Of a DNA stretch of 64,000 nt, positions 9,678 through 19,520 are shown in pieces (the first letter of the stretch is position 1; each line of letters starts with the position of its first letter). Source of the stretch: Haemophilus sputorum CCUG 13788 (lineage in GTDB: Bacteria > Pseudomonadota > Gammaproteobacteria > Enterobacterales > Pasteurellaceae); the NCBI RefSeq assembly GCF_000238795.1, contig NZ_AFNK01000031.1, positions 1 through 64,000 of the forward strand, written 5' to 3'. The notes beneath the pieces are model-generated. The model searched no databases, was not told the origin of the DNA, and worked only from the letters and a program-made list of their open reading frames with translations. The translations under genes and the position numbers were made by a program.

Positions 9678-11783
9678 TTATTTAGATTTACGTGCTTCAA
9701 TGATTGCATCAGCAACGTTTTTCGGAGCTTCAGCATATTTTAATGGTTCCATTGAGTATGATGCACGACCTTGAGTTTGTGAACGAAGGTCTGTTGCATA
9801 ACCAAACATTTCTGATAATGGAACTTCAGCATTGATCTTAACAACGAATTCTGTTGCTTCTTGACCATTTACCATTGCACGACGACGGCTTAAGTCACCG
9901 ATTACATCACCCACGTAGTCTGGTGGAGTTTCCACTTCAACTTTCATGATTGGCTCAAGTAATACTGGGTTTGCTTTTGCAAACGCTGCTTTAAATGCTA
10001 ATGACGCTGCAAGTTTAAATGCTAACTCAGATGAGTCCACATCGTGGTATGAACCGAAGTGTAAACGTACACCGATGTCTTCTACTGGGTAACCCGCTAA
10101 TGGACCAGATTTAAGTTGTTCTTGGATACCTTTATCAACCGCAGGGATGTATTCGCCAGGGATTACACCACCTTTGATTTCGTTCACGAATTCGTAACCA
10201 GGACCTTCTGGATCTAATGGGTATAAGTCAATCACAACGTGACCATATTGACCGCGACCACCAGATTGTTTTGCGTGTTTACCTTCCACATCGTTAACGC
10301 GAGTACGGATAGTTTCACGGTAAGATACTTGTGGTTTACCGATATTTGCTTCCACTTTGAACTCACGTTTCATACGGTCAACGATGATGTCTAAGTGTAA
10401 CTCACCCATACCAGAGATGATAGTTTCGCCAGATTCTTCATCAGTGTGAACACGGAATGAAGGGTCTTCTTGTGCTAAACGACCTAATGCTAAGCCCATT
10501 TTTTCTTGGTCAGCTTTAGTTTTTGGTTCTACCGCAACAGAGATTACTGGCTCTGGGAATTCCATACGCTCAAGAATGATTGGTGCGTCTAATGCACATA
10601 ATGTGTCACCAGTACCTACATCTTTTAAGCCGATTGCTGCAGCGATATCGCCCGCACGAACTTCTTTGATTTCTTCACGTTTGTTAGCGTGCATCTGTAC
10701 GATACGACCAAAACGTTCACGTTTTTGTTTAACTGAGTTGTAAACAGTATCACCAGAGTTAATTACACCTGAATACACACGGAAGAAGGTTAAATTACCT
10801 ACGAATGGGTCAGTTGCAATTTTGAATGCTAATGAAGCAAATGGCTCATCATCGCTTGCGTGACGCTCACCTTCAGTGTCATCTTCATTGATACCTTTAA
10901 TTGCTGGGATATCTGTTGGTGCTGGTAAGTAATCAATTACCGCATCAAGCATTGCTTGAACACCTTTGTTTTTAAATGCAGAACCACAGCAAACTGGAAT
11001 TACTTCACCTGCTAATACACGTTGACGTAACGCTGTTTTGATTTCTTCTTCAGTTAACTCTTCACCAGAGAAGAATTTGTCCATTAACTCTTCAGATGCT
11101 TCAGCTGCTGCTTCAACAAGGTTATTACGCCATTCTTCACACGCTTCTAACATATCTGCTGGGATATCTTCGTATGTGAATGTCATACCTTGGTCAGCTT
11201 CGTTCCAGTTGATTGCTTTCATTTTGATTAAGTCAACCACACCTTTGAAGTTTTCTTCTGAACCAATTGGAAGTTGAAGAGGAACTGAGTTACCACCTAA
11301 ACGAGTTTTGATTTGTTCAACAACACGTAAGAAGTTCGCACCAGTACGGTCCATTTTGTTTACAAATGCAATACGTGGAACTTGATATTTGTTTGCTTGA
11401 CGCCACACAGTTTCTGATTGAGGTTGAACACCACCTACTGCACAGTAAACCATTACCGCACCATCAAGAACACGCATTGAACGTTCAACTTCGATTGTGA
11501 AGTCAACGTGTCCCGGAGTATCGATAACGTTGATACGATGTTGTGGATATTGTTGTGACATACCAGACCAGAATGCTGTTGTTGCAGCAGAGGTGATGGT
11601 AATACCACGTTCTTGTTCTTGTTCCATCCAGTCCATGGTTGCAGCACCATCGTGAACTTCACCGATTTTGTGACTTACACCTGTATAGAAAAGAATACGC
11701 TCAGAGGTAGTTGTTTTACCTGCGTCGATATGAGCACTGATACCGATATTACGATAGCGCTCAATAGGAGTTACACGAGCCAT
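9678..11783 (-). CDS. fusA: Elongation factor G
   Basis: A 701-residue ribosomal translocase GTPase that also acts with RRF in ribosome recycling. The GTPase motifs are [24 protein letters not shown] and NKMDR, followed by domains II-V ([27 protein letters not shown]) and a normal C-terminus. Third gene of the str operon, 70 bases before tuf. Confidence 0.98.
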   Translation of the reverse strand: MARVTPIERYRNIGISAHIDAGKTTTSERILFYTGVSHKIGEVHDGAATMDWMEQEQERGITITSAATTAFWSGMSQQYPQHRINVIDTPGHVDFTIEVERSMRVLDGAVMVYCAVGGVQPQSETVWRQANKYQVPRIAFVNKMDRTGANFLRVVEQIKTRLGGNSVPLQLPIGSEENFKGVVDLIKMKAINWNEADQGMTFTYEDIPADMLEACEEWRNNLVEAAAEASEELMDKFFSGEELTEEEIKTALRQRVLAGEVIPVCCGSAFKNKGVQAMLDAVIDYLPAPTDIPAIKGINEDDTEGERHASDDEPFASLAFKIATDPFVGNLTFFRVYSGVINSGDTVYNSVKQKRERFGRIVQMHANKREEIKEVRAGDIAAAIGLKDVGTGDTLCALDAPIILERMEFPEPVISVAVEPKTKADQEKMGLALGRLAQEDPSFRVHTDEESGETIISGMGELHLDIIVDRMKREFKVEANIGKPQVSYRETIRTRVNDVEGKHAKQSGGRGQYGHVVIDLYPLDPEGPGYEFVNEIKGGVIPGEYIPAVDKGIQEQLKSGPLAGYPVEDIGVRLHFGSYHDVDSSELAFKLAASLAFKAAFAKANPVLLEPIMKVEVETPPDYVGDVIGDLSRRRAMVNGQEATEFVVKINAEVPLSEMFGYATDLRSQTQGRASYSMEPLKYAEAPKNVADAIIEARKSK

Positions 11784-11828
11784 TTTTACTTATTACCTTG
11801 TTTGGGTTTAAATTCTTAATATGGGGAA

Positions 11829-11858
11829 GGCTTCACCTAAAAAATCAGAGATGAAGCC
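11829..11858 (-). other. Hairpin between rpsG and fusA
   Basis: GGCTTCA and TGAAGCC form a 7-bp stem around a 16-base loop, 25 bases after the rpsG stop and 46 bases before the fusA start. With no T-run it may be a processing or pausing element rather than a terminator. Confidence 0.4.
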
Positions 11859-11883
11859 TAATAATTTTGCTTTAAAGCAACGA

Positions 11884-12354
11884 TTACCAACGGAAGTGTG
11901 CGAATGCTTTGTTCGCTTCAGCCATACGGTGAACGTCTTCACGTTTTTTCACTGCTGAACCTTTGTTGTCAGCTGCGTCAGTTAATTCGTTTGCTAAACG
12001 TAATGCCATTGATTTATCACCACGTTTACGAGCTGCTTCGATAACCCAACGCATTGCTAATGCATTACGACGAGTTGGACGTACTTCAACTGGCACTTGG
12101 TAAGTTGAACCACCCACACGGCGTGATTTAACTTCAACAGTTGGACGTACATTTTCAAGTGCAGCATCAAAAGCTTCTAAAGCATCTTTGCCTGTACGTT
12201 GTGATAAGGTTTCTAAAGCACCGTAAACGATAGCTTCTGCTGTAGATTTTTTACCATCAACCATTAAAACGTTGATGAATTTTGCAAGTAATTCAGAACC
12301 GAACTTTGGATCTGGAAGAATTTTGCGAGGTTCAATACGACGACGACGTGGCAT
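11884..12354 (-). CDS. rpsG: 30S ribosomal protein S7
   Basis: A 156-residue small-subunit protein ([55 protein letters not shown]) that nucleates assembly of the 30S head and contacts E-site tRNA. In E. coli S7 represses its operon by binding the rpsL-rpsG intercistronic RNA. Here that spacer is 127 bases, long enough for such a site, but I could not identify the fold with confidence. Confidence 0.98.
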   Translation of the reverse strand: MPRRRRIEPRKILPDPKFGSELLAKFINVLMVDGKKSTAEAIVYGALETLSQRTGKDALEAFDAALENVRPTVEVKSRRVGGSTYQVPVEVRPTRRNALAMRWVIEAARKRGDKSMALRLANELTDAADNKGSAVKKREDVHRMAEANKAFAHFRW

Positions 12355-12481
12355 TGTAAATACTCCGTTTATATATATTCAGGATATTCCAAAACTCATC
12401 TATGGTGCTAAGCACGATTGACTGGAGTTTATGGTATAAATTTAAAAATTTAGACGTTTGGCCTTACTTAACGGAGTTCCA

Positions 12482-12856
<375 letters not shown>

Positions 12857-12898
12857 TTAAAAGCTCCAGTTAAAATTATTAAAAATAAAATTAAAAAA

Positions 12899-12922
12899 CG
12901 TCCTTTCGAATTTGAAAGGACG
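12899..12922 (-). other. Hairpin with T-run at the very 5' end of the str operon RNA
   Basis: CGTCCTTTC and GAAAGGACG pair around a 6-base loop, followed on the minus strand by TTTTTT. The predicted start (about 12920) falls inside the first strand of the stem, so the hairpin would cap the transcript. It may instead end transcripts from upstream, or both. Confidence 0.55.
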
Positions 12923-12926
12923 CTAA

Positions 12927-12955
12927 ATTCTAGAGGGATTACGATCAAATGTCAA
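12927..12955 (-). promoter_or_regulatory. Strong sigma-70 promoter of the str operon
   Basis: Perfect -35 TTGACA (12950-12955), a 17-base spacer and -10 TAGAAT (12927-12932), pointing to rpsL 71 bases downstream. Confidence 0.85.
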
Positions 12956-13078
12956 GCATAGCGCAGCTTGTTCATGACTATCACTTACCTTCAGTCCACC
13001 ATAATATCTATCTGAATAGCTGATAGCCTAGACAAAAGATTTCCCTCTTTATCATAAATTTCTCTTATCTATTGATGA

Positions 13079-13990
13079 TTACTTACTTTTTTTAGAGGTG
13101 GTTGCGCTATTAAAGTACTGCCATAGTTTATCGTGATCATAACTAATCTCTTTAAAATCAGTAGGTAATTCATAGGTTTGTGTTTGGTGATTAAAATCTA
13201 CTCGTACTACACCACTATGAGCCCCTATTTTTTTTCTAGCATTCCATTGTTCAGCACCACTTAAACTATTATCGCCAACAGTATGTTTTGTAATCTTATA
13301 ATTGAGTTCTATTGGATAAAAACCATCTATCGATTTAAGATTTGAACGAATTTTCGGTTTACACTCAACAGACATTGGATTCCAACGCCATTCTTCCGAA
13401 TAGCAACCCGTAATGGCTTTCATTTTATTGTCAACAACGTAGATCCAACGGATATCGCTATTCATACCGCCACTGCCACCATCAGCAAAATATAATTGGA
13501 AACCTAGTGCTTCTTTTCCGAGCTGAACCACCTTCGCGTTACCAAGATACTTGTCTTCATCTTTAAATAATGGGTGTTTATTTAATGCATCAACATCGCC
13601 ATCAATATACTCTTGATTTTCTAACTCCCAACCATTTAATGATTTTTTGAAAGTATATAAACGCAATTCTTCATTAAAAATTCTCGATAAACTTAAGCTA
13701 TAGTTCAGCGCTAAATAACGTTTTTCGCCGTTGCTAGTTTGAATATCTTTCAAATCATAATCAACATAATGCTCAATATCCCCTGAAACAACTTTCCATA
13801 AACCCTCTTTTTTATCATAGACTGCATTAGGGTAAACTTCTTTTAGAATATGCTCACCGAATTCTTTATCACTCAAATTCGCAGAAACTTGAGCAATAGG
13901 GCTTGCAGTATTGGTTAAAGTTGGCATTGCGAGTTTTGCACAGGCGGTTAGAGAAAGGCTAAGAACAGCAATTAGCGATAGTTTTTTCAT
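13079..13990 (-). CDS. Uncharacterised lipoprotein
   Basis: A 303-residue protein with a lipoprotein signal (MKKLSLIAVLSLSLTAC; lipobox LTAC, predicted lipidated Cys17). The mature part is hydrophilic, with aromatic and glycine-rich stretches (FADGGSGGMNSDIRWIYVVD, GCYSEEWRWNP) and two further cysteines. I do not recognise a family. It lies downstream of waaC, 97 bases away on the same strand, with no obvious terminator between. It is probably envelope-anchored. Confidence 0.75.
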   Translation of the reverse strand: MKKLSLIAVLSLSLTACAKLAMPTLTNTASPIAQVSANLSDKEFGEHILKEVYPNAVYDKKEGLWKVVSGDIEHYVDYDLKDIQTSNGEKRYLALNYSLSLSRIFNEELRLYTFKKSLNGWELENQEYIDGDVDALNKHPLFKDEDKYLGNAKVVQLGKEALGFQLYFADGGSGGMNSDIRWIYVVDNKMKAITGCYSEEWRWNPMSVECKPKIRSNLKSIDGFYPIELNYKITKHTVGDNSLSGAEQWNARKKIGAHSGVVRVDFNHQTQTYELPTDFKEISYDHDKLWQYFNSATTSKKSK

Positions 13991-14086
13991 AAAACGATTT
14001 CCTTATAATTTTAAGTGTGATTTACTCAAGAAGGGAAAAAGAGATTAATGTTTTGCAAGTCATCAACAAATATCCCCATTTTTATT

Positions 14087-15043
14087 TTATTCAAATAAAG
14101 CTTCCAAACCTTGCCAAACGCGATACGGTAAAATGCTTTCCATATTATTTCCGGTTAAATAATGCTGATTCTTACCATACGCCCCTATTAGTTTCGGGTC
14201 AGTTGCGCCGTATAAAATAATATTCGGTTTATCCAATGCTGCGGTTAAATGACTTAATCCTGTATCAACTGATACGACTGCTTTTGCATTTGCAATTTCC
14301 AACGCCAACTCAGTCAACGACATTTTCGGCAACACCACAACATCTGCAGATAATTTTGCCAAGCGTTCTGCTCTCGCCTTTTCTTGCTCATTTCCCCAAG
14401 GTAAATGCACCCGCAAACCTAACGCGGTTGTTGACCGAATTAAATCCGCCCAATGTGTTTCAGGCCAATGCTTATCAGCACGCGTAGTAGCATGAATCAT
14501 CACCACATAAGCGGTCGAATTTTCTCTATTTTTTGCAAAATGTTGGACGATGCCATAATCGCCTATTTCTTCAGGCAAGGTATAATCTAGCGCCTTGGCA
14601 AAAAGCTGACGAATCCGCGCGACGGCATGTTGTTGATAAGAAATATTGAATGTTTTATCGTAAAACCAACTGCTCAAGCCTTCTCGTGCAGAATATTTAT
14701 CGTAACCATACTTCACACCGTTTGCTTGCTTTGTGACTAACACCGCACTTTTAATCAAGCCTTGTGCATCAATCACCGCATCGTATTTTTCCGCCCGCAA
14801 TAAGGTTAAATATGCCTGCCACTCTCGCCATGTTTGCCATGAGAAAAGATTCTTCCGCCAACGGCGAATTGCAACAGGGATAACCTTGTTTACCGCTGAA
14901 TGCCAATGTGGAATTTCTGTAAAATTTTCTTCTACAACCCAATCAAACTGAATATGAGGAATTACCTTTTGTGCATCAGTTAAAGCTGGCAAAGTATGAA
15001 TAATATCCCCCATGGAAGAGGTTTTAACTATGAGTACTTTCAT
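14087..15043 (-). CDS. waaC: Lipopolysaccharide heptosyltransferase I
   Basis: A 318-residue GT9 glycosyltransferase adding the first L-glycero-D-manno-heptose to Kdo in the LOS inner core (waaC/rfaC; opsX in Haemophilus). MKVLIVKTSSMGDIIHTLPA and IPVAIRRWRKNLFSW are near-identical to the E. coli protein, and SVDTGLSHLTAALDKP is the nucleotide-sugar-binding motif. Its start overlaps the preceding YcxB-like gene by 20 bases, so the two are probably translationally coupled. waaF, for the next heptose, lies upstream in the same direction. Confidence 0.95.
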   Translation of the reverse strand: MKVLIVKTSSMGDIIHTLPALTDAQKVIPHIQFDWVVEENFTEIPHWHSAVNKVIPVAIRRWRKNLFSWQTWREWQAYLTLLRAEKYDAVIDAQGLIKSAVLVTKQANGVKYGYDKYSAREGLSSWFYDKTFNISYQQHAVARIRQLFAKALDYTLPEEIGDYGIVQHFAKNRENSTAYVVMIHATTRADKHWPETHWADLIRSTTALGLRVHLPWGNEQEKARAERLAKLSADVVVLPKMSLTELALEIANAKAVVSVDTGLSHLTAALDKPNIILYGATDPKLIGAYGKNQHYLTGNNMESILPYRVWQGLEALFE

Positions 15044-15614
15044 TCACTTTATTGGTTAAATAATCTTGAAAACGCTGACATTGCTCTACTGATTCAAATG
15101 CATGATTAGGAATAATAAACATTTTGAAGGAATTTGTGATAATAATCAAGTGTTCACTCATGCTTATCACTTTATTAAGCTGAGAATAACTCGTGATTGA
15201 ATAATTTTCTTCATCAAACTGAAGCAAAATACCCTTTTCTAAAAGGGCACAAGTGTAACGATGTTCCTTATCAGCTTGAAATGAAATCCGAAACCAAGCA
15301 CGATTACTAAGGTATGGACGAATGCGGTTTGTATATACTGCATGCATAATCAACCCAATCATCGTCAACCAAATGGCAATTTCAAAATCTTGAAGTTCAT
15401 CAAACCCATAATGATCAAGGAAACAATAGACATTTTTAAAATATAAATAGGCAAAGCCCAAAAACAGGCCAGTAATGAACGCCACACAAAACTCAAAAAT
15501 GATAAATATGCGGTATTCAGGGCGTTTCCACAAATTGCCTTTTACAATTTTTCTATAAAGTCGATACTCGTTTTGTTTATTTGCTAAAAAGCTGACTTCC
15601 ATTATTTTTTGCAT
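15024..15614 (-). CDS. Small inner-membrane protein, YcxB-like
   Basis: A 196-residue protein with two hydrophobic segments at about 38-62 (IFEFCVAFITGLFLGFAYLY) and 80-96 (IAIWLTMIGLIMHAVY), then a cytoplasmic tail (YSQLNKVISMSEHLIIITNS, FIIPNHAF) resembling the YcxB-type C-terminal domain of small bacterial membrane proteins. The family match is by eye and tentative. It sits between waaF and waaC and overlaps waaC by 20 bases. A role in LOS synthesis is suggested only by location. Confidence 0.6.
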   Translation of the reverse strand: MQKIMEVSFLANKQNEYRLYRKIVKGNLWKRPEYRIFIIFEFCVAFITGLFLGFAYLYFKNVYCFLDHYGFDELQDFEIAIWLTMIGLIMHAVYTNRIRPYLSNRAWFRISFQADKEHRYTCALLEKGILLQFDEENYSITSYSQLNKVISMSEHLIIITNSFKMFIIPNHAFESVEQCQRFQDYLTNKVNESTHS

Positions 15615-15626
15615 ATTTCCGCTCCA

Positions 15627-15674
15627 ACAAGCGGGCTAAATCTGTAAAAAATTTGCAAAATTTAACCGCTTGAC
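15627..15674. repeat. Inverted pair of uptake-like sequences between waaF and the YcxB-like gene
   Basis: ACAAGCGGGCTAAAT faces ATTTAACCGCTTG around a TTTGCAAAA centre. The left copy has G in place of the T of CAAGCGGT. It could form a hairpin in the waaF downstream RNA. Confidence 0.55.
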
Positions 15675-15694
15675 TCGAGTCTATATACCCAAAT

Positions 15695-16735
15695 TTAATT
15701 GATGCCAAAATTTTTAAGCGCAGCTAACACGCTATCCGGCGTAATGTCTATCATGCTTTGATGATAACCTTCCGCACCTTCACCTTTTCGGATTTTAATT
15801 AAGCCACCTTCAATTAGACGAATGACTTGAGCATTTGATGAAAGCGGTGGCGTATAAGTTGGGCTAGTTGGGCCATATAAAGCAACCAAAGGTTTATTCA
15901 GCGCTGCGGCAATATGCATCAATCCGCTATCATTGCTAACTACTGCGGTGCACTCTGCAATTAAATCAACCGCTTGGTTTAAATCAGTTAGCCCCGCCAA
16001 ATTCAAGCAATAGGGTTGTAATGATTCCGGCATGCTTTGACGAATTTGCTCTCCAACTTCTTGGTCTTTTTTCGATCCAAATAGATAAATTGCATAACCT
16101 TTTTCAATTAACATTTCTGCTAATTTTGCATAATGATAATGCGGCCAGCGCTTTGCAGGGCCAAATTCTGCACCAGGACAGAAACCAATTACTGCGCGGT
16201 TTTCGGTTTGTTTAAGCGCCGTTTCAAATTTTGCTTTGGTTGCCGCAATTTCGACCGCTTGCGTTTGCAAATAAGGAAAAGCAATCTGCAAATTCTCAGC
16301 GCTCGGCACTTGCCCTTTTTCAAAAGCTAAGGCAACGTAGCGTTGCACCATCATTGGATAGTCATTTTTATTGGTGCGCAAATCATTTAATAAGCCATAA
16401 CGACTTTCGCCTTTCCAACCACGGCGCTTTGGAATTTTCGCAAAAAAAGGAATCAGCGCGGATTTTAACGAATTGGGTAACACGATTGCCAAGTCGTATT
16501 GATTGCGTAACGCCTTCCCTAATCGATAACGTTCAGCAAGACGAAAAGCACCATGCCCAATTGGCATGGAAATAGCATTTCTTACCTGTGGCATTCTTGC
16601 TAATAATGGACGGCACCAATCAGGTGCCATCACATCAATTTCGCAATCAGGATAATTTGTTTTGAGTTGCTGATAAAGGGCGTTAGACATCATCATATCG
16701 CCCACCCAAGAAGGGCTAATCACTAGAATATTCAT
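15695..16735 (-). CDS. waaF: ADP-heptose:LPS heptosyltransferase II
   Basis: A 346-residue GT9 enzyme adding the second inner-core heptose. MNILVISPSWVGDMMMSNAL, the donor-site motif CPGAEFGPAKRWP and VVSNDSGLMHIAAALNKP are diagnostic of WaaF/RfaF. The length equals the E. coli enzyme. It lies 9 bases after a small lipoprotein gene and is followed by the YcxB-like gene and waaC. Confidence 0.95.
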   Translation of the reverse strand: MNILVISPSWVGDMMMSNALYQQLKTNYPDCEIDVMAPDWCRPLLARMPQVRNAISMPIGHGAFRLAERYRLGKALRNQYDLAIVLPNSLKSALIPFFAKIPKRRGWKGESRYGLLNDLRTNKNDYPMMVQRYVALAFEKGQVPSAENLQIAFPYLQTQAVEIAATKAKFETALKQTENRAVIGFCPGAEFGPAKRWPHYHYAKLAEMLIEKGYAIYLFGSKKDQEVGEQIRQSMPESLQPYCLNLAGLTDLNQAVDLIAECTAVVSNDSGLMHIAAALNKPLVALYGPTSPTYTPPLSSNAQVIRLIEGGLIKIRKGEGAEGYHQSMIDITPDSVLAALKNFGIN

Positions 16736-16744
16736 GCTTTAATT

Positions 16745-17179
16745 CTATTTCTTTTTAGTACAATTTTCTGCCAACGGTTTTTGCGGATTCTCAATCAATG
16801 TTGCTTTACCATTGCGAGGTTCCCACCATGTCCAGCGCATATTGCTATATTTCTTGCCATTTTTCGTCACTGTTTGAGAAAGTGTGTGAGAAATACCGTT
16901 GTAACTTACGGTTACACGATTGCTTTTAACGTTACGACCATTTTGTTTTTTCAAATACGCTACGCGCACTTGCCGATCATTCTGGCAAACAAAACGGCTT
17001 TCCGTTTGTGCTTTAGCTTTACTGACTTTTGTAGCTTGTGCGCTATTTTTAGCTTTGACTTTGTTGGCTTTTTGGACTTGCTCAACTGGAGATGGCTCAA
17101 TCTTTGCACATGCAGAAACTAAACCAATGCTTAAAGAAAGCATCATAATTTGAAGGGGCTTTTTGGCAATAAATGTCAT
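16745..17179 (-). CDS. Small basic lipoprotein, function unknown
   Basis: The ATG at 17179 is chosen because AGGAG lies 6 bases upstream and the protein then begins with a lipoprotein signal (MTFIAKKPLQIMMLSLSIGL then VSAC). The longer frame from 17230 would precede this with a non-signal extension across the oapA terminator. The 144-residue product is Lys-rich after the lipid Cys, then has a compact domain (RFVCQNDRQVRVAYLKKQN, NRVTVSYNGISHTLS, NMRWTWWEPRNGKATLIEN) resembling MliC-type lysozyme-inhibitor lipoproteins in size and layout. That comparison is tentative. Confidence 0.75.
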   Translation of the reverse strand: MTFIAKKPLQIMMLSLSIGLVSACAKIEPSPVEQVQKANKVKAKNSAQATKVSKAKAQTESRFVCQNDRQVRVAYLKKQNGRNVKSNRVTVSYNGISHTLSQTVTKNGKKYSNMRWTWWEPRNGKATLIENPQKPLAENCTKKK

Positions 17180-17193
17180 ATACACTCCTAGGA

Positions 17194-17224
17194 TAAAAAA
17201 ACGCAACGCGCATGGCGTTGCGTT
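17194..17224 (-). terminator. Terminator after oapA
   Basis: AAACGCAACGC and GCGTTGCGTTT pair around a short CATGC loop and are followed on the minus strand by a T-run. Confidence 0.85.
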
Positions 17225-17236
17225 TAGCAAAAAGGA

Positions 17237-18592
17237 TTATTTAAAGGTGTAAGAACCATCAGCTTGACGAGTAAATTTACCGCCTGAGCCAATACTCATT
17301 TCTACAACACGATTGTTTTTATCTAAACGAACCGTGACTTTTTCATTCTCTTTTAATTTGCTCACGATGCCATTTGCTTTGCTCATCGCATTCACATCAG
17401 AGATGTTCAGTTTATTATCGCGGAATACCTGCATTAAAGAAGTACTTTTCGGTACCGTCATCGTTTTGCTAGAAACTGCCGCATTATTGGTTGAAGCCAC
17501 TGGTGCAGATGCAGCTGTTGTTGCAGCTTTCTCTGCATGTTTTTGTGTTGCTGGTGCAGTAGCTGTTTTTGGAACAGGTTTACCTGATTCTACATTCTTC
17601 ACTAACTGATCCATCTGTGCATTTTTCGCTTTTTTCTCATTAAATTCAGCCGCTGTCATGGCTTTTACAGGCGGTTGTTTTTGCGTTGCTTTATGCTCAG
17701 ATTGATGAATTACACTACCTTGTGTTTTTGGTTTTTGTGTTTCTACCTTAACTGGTGGTGTTGGTAATCCAGTATTTGCCGCTGTTTGCGTTGGCTCAGT
17801 AGTAGTGTTTACCGCATTTGGTGTTGTTGGCTGAATCGGCGTTTCCACAGCTGGTGTTTGACCAATTGTTGCCGGTGGCGTTGCTTGCGTTTGAACTTGC
17901 TCAGTTGGTTGAGTCGCAGCTGTCGTTTCACTTTGAGCAGGTTGTTGCGCTTGTTGTTGTGCTTTCTCAGCTGCTTCACGTTCTGCTTTAGCTTGAGCCT
18001 CAGCACGTTGAGCTTCCGCTTCATCCACTGGACGGAATTCAATTGGTAAGTTGCCACCTTGTTGTTGCTGCAACTCTTCCACCGTTTCTGGCGTGCTTGG
18101 TTTTAACCAGAAGAATACTGCACCAAGAATCGCGGCTAATAATGCAACTAAACCTAAACGGCGACCTTTTGATGGAGTCGCAGCTGGTTTTTGAGCACTT
18201 TGACCTGCATTAACATTTGGAATCACTCGCTCTGCCGCTGCTGTTGCAGCTTTTGCCACTTCTTGCACCGCACTTTTTGCAGATTCTTCAGCATTTTTAA
18301 CCGCTTGTGCAGCTGCACCAGCTGTTTTCTCTGCTTTTTCTGCCACAGGCTCGAAAGTAAATCCTGTTGGTTTTGCGGTTTCAGCTTTTTTTACTTCTTC
18401 AGCTTTTGGCGCTTCTGTGTTGTTTTCTGGACGTTTAAGCGGTGGCACAAAAGTATGACCTGGGCTAGTGTTCGTACGAAGTGAAGGCGCAATAGGTTTT
18501 ACATTTTCTGCTTCGGCTGAAACGTTTGGAGTTTGTGTATTGTTTGAAGGTTCGCCAAAAGTTGGCTCTTTACGAAAATTATTCTGAGACAT
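17237..18592 (-). CDS. oapA: Opacity-associated protein OapA-like, OapA/LysM-like domain
   Basis: A 451-residue protein. A low-complexity Pro/Ala/Lys cytoplasmic part (1 to about 145) is followed by one transmembrane helix (RLGLVALLAAILGAVFFWL, about 147-165). A long Ala/Gln/Thr-rich periplasmic linker leads to a C-terminal OapA/YtfB LysM-like domain (MTVPKSTSLMQVFRDNKL, LKENEKVTVRLDKNNRVVEM). In H. influenzae OapA governs colony opacity and promotes colonisation and epithelial attachment; the domain probably binds peptidoglycan. The body diverges quickly between species, so the assignment rests on architecture and the C-terminal domain. Confidence 0.85.
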   Translation of the reverse strand: MSQNNFRKEPTFGEPSNNTQTPNVSAEAENVKPIAPSLRTNTSPGHTFVPPLKRPENNTEAPKAEEVKKAETAKPTGFTFEPVAEKAEKTAGAAAQAVKNAEESAKSAVQEVAKAATAAAERVIPNVNAGQSAQKPAATPSKGRRLGLVALLAAILGAVFFWLKPSTPETVEELQQQQGGNLPIEFRPVDEAEAQRAEAQAKAEREAAEKAQQQAQQPAQSETTAATQPTEQVQTQATPPATIGQTPAVETPIQPTTPNAVNTTTEPTQTAANTGLPTPPVKVETQKPKTQGSVIHQSEHKATQKQPPVKAMTAAEFNEKKAKNAQMDQLVKNVESGKPVPKTATAPATQKHAEKAATTAASAPVASTNNAAVSSKTMTVPKSTSLMQVFRDNKLNISDVNAMSKANGIVSKLKENEKVTVRLDKNNRVVEMSIGSGGKFTRQADGSYTFK

Positions 18593-18761
18593 AATTTGAT
18601 CCGATAGAAGATAAAAAAATTACCTTTATTCTAAATTATTTCCGCCTTTTCGGCACGATTTTTACGAAAATTTATATTTGCAAGCGGTCTGTTTTTTCTG
18701 ATTTGTGACAAAAACGCTTTATTTCTGCCAATTCAGCCTTAAAAGGCTCCTGTTTGCCTAT

Positions 18762-18783
18762 TTTTGCGATCTCGCTCGAAAAT
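18762..18783 (+). promoter_or_regulatory. CRP-S (competence) site upstream of comE1
   Basis: The core is TGCGA-N6-TCGAA (18765-18780) with T4 and A4 arms. It closely matches the Haemophilus competence regulatory element TTTTGCGAT...ATCGCAAAA; the left half keeps the diagnostic TGCGA. It lies 84 bases upstream of the comE1 ATG. Confidence 0.8.
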
Positions 18784-18856
18784 TCCAATTTTGCTGCTTG
18801 AGCAAAAATATTGCCCTTTGTATTGTGTTGCCATTTTCAACACAGAAGGAAATCTC

Positions 18857-19222
18857 ATGAAAAAACCACAACACTTTATCAAAACTTGCTTACTTAGTGG
18901 GCTAATTATGTCTAGTCATGCTTTTGCGGAACAAATCATCCCTGCAACCATGCCAAACACCGCACCTGTTACACAAACTGTAACGCAGCCTGCTACAGCG
19001 CCTAGCACTGTTGCTGCTAATCCAAATCAACTAAACATCAATACAGCCAGTGCAGCAGAAATCCAAGATAAACTAGTTGGCATTGGCGCCAAAAAAGCGC
19101 AAGCCATTATAGAATATCGCACCAAACATGGTGCATTTCAAAGTGTTGAACAACTCAAAGAAGTTTCTGGTATTGGAAACGCCACACTTGAAAAAAATCG
19201 TGATCGCATTGTTTTACAATAA
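18857..19222 (+). CDS. comE1: Competence protein ComE1 / ComEA family DNA-binding protein
   Basis: The ATG at 18857 follows AGAAGGA and gives a clean signal peptide (to SSHAFA, residues 1 to about 24); an upstream extension exists but has neither. The 121-residue product has a Thr/Pro/Ala linker and a helix-hairpin-helix pair (LNINTASAAEIQDKLVGIG, EVSGIGNATLEKNRDRI). ComEA-type proteins bind incoming double-stranded DNA in the periplasm during transformation and help ratchet it through the secretin. The CRP-S site upstream supports Sxy/CRP-dependent expression. Confidence 0.92.
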   Translation: MKKPQHFIKTCLLSGLIMSSHAFAEQIIPATMPNTAPVTQTVTQPATAPSTVAANPNQLNINTASAAEIQDKLVGIGAKKAQAIIEYRTKHGAFQSVEQLKEVSGIGNATLEKNRDRIVLQ

Positions 19223-19249
19223 TGCCCATACCATTTTTCCTATTAACAC

Positions 19250-19290
19250 CAAAATCTTCATAAGTGCCAATCTTATGAAGATTTTGTTTT
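19250..19290 (+). terminator. Terminator after comE1
   Basis: CAAAATCTTCATAAG and CTTATGAAGATTTTG make a 15-bp stem with a 7-base loop, then TTTT. Confidence 0.8.
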
Positions 19291-19388
19291 CCAATACCTC
19301 CAAAAAGTACAATAGACAAGAGCTCAAAAGACATACATTAAAGCTCTTTTCTTGATGTAAATCGCTTTAAATACCACTTAAGTATTAA

Positions 19389-19410
19389 AAATCATTCTCA
19401 TTATTTATAA
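19389..19410. promoter_or_regulatory. Possible Fur box upstream of the CydDC-like exporter
   Basis: The reverse strand reads AATAATGAGAATGATTTTT, close to the Fur consensus GATAATGATAATCATTATC (about 13 of 19 positions by eye). It lies about 110 bases upstream of the exporter start. Such A/T-rich matches can arise by chance. Confidence 0.35.
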
Positions 19411-19520
19411 GCGCTAACTTATTTGATAGAATTTTCTGTGAAATTTATCTATTTCCCGTAGATGGATCTTAATAGGTTTATCACCTATATCTGCAAATCA
19501 AAGTGTTAGGAGCAATCATT

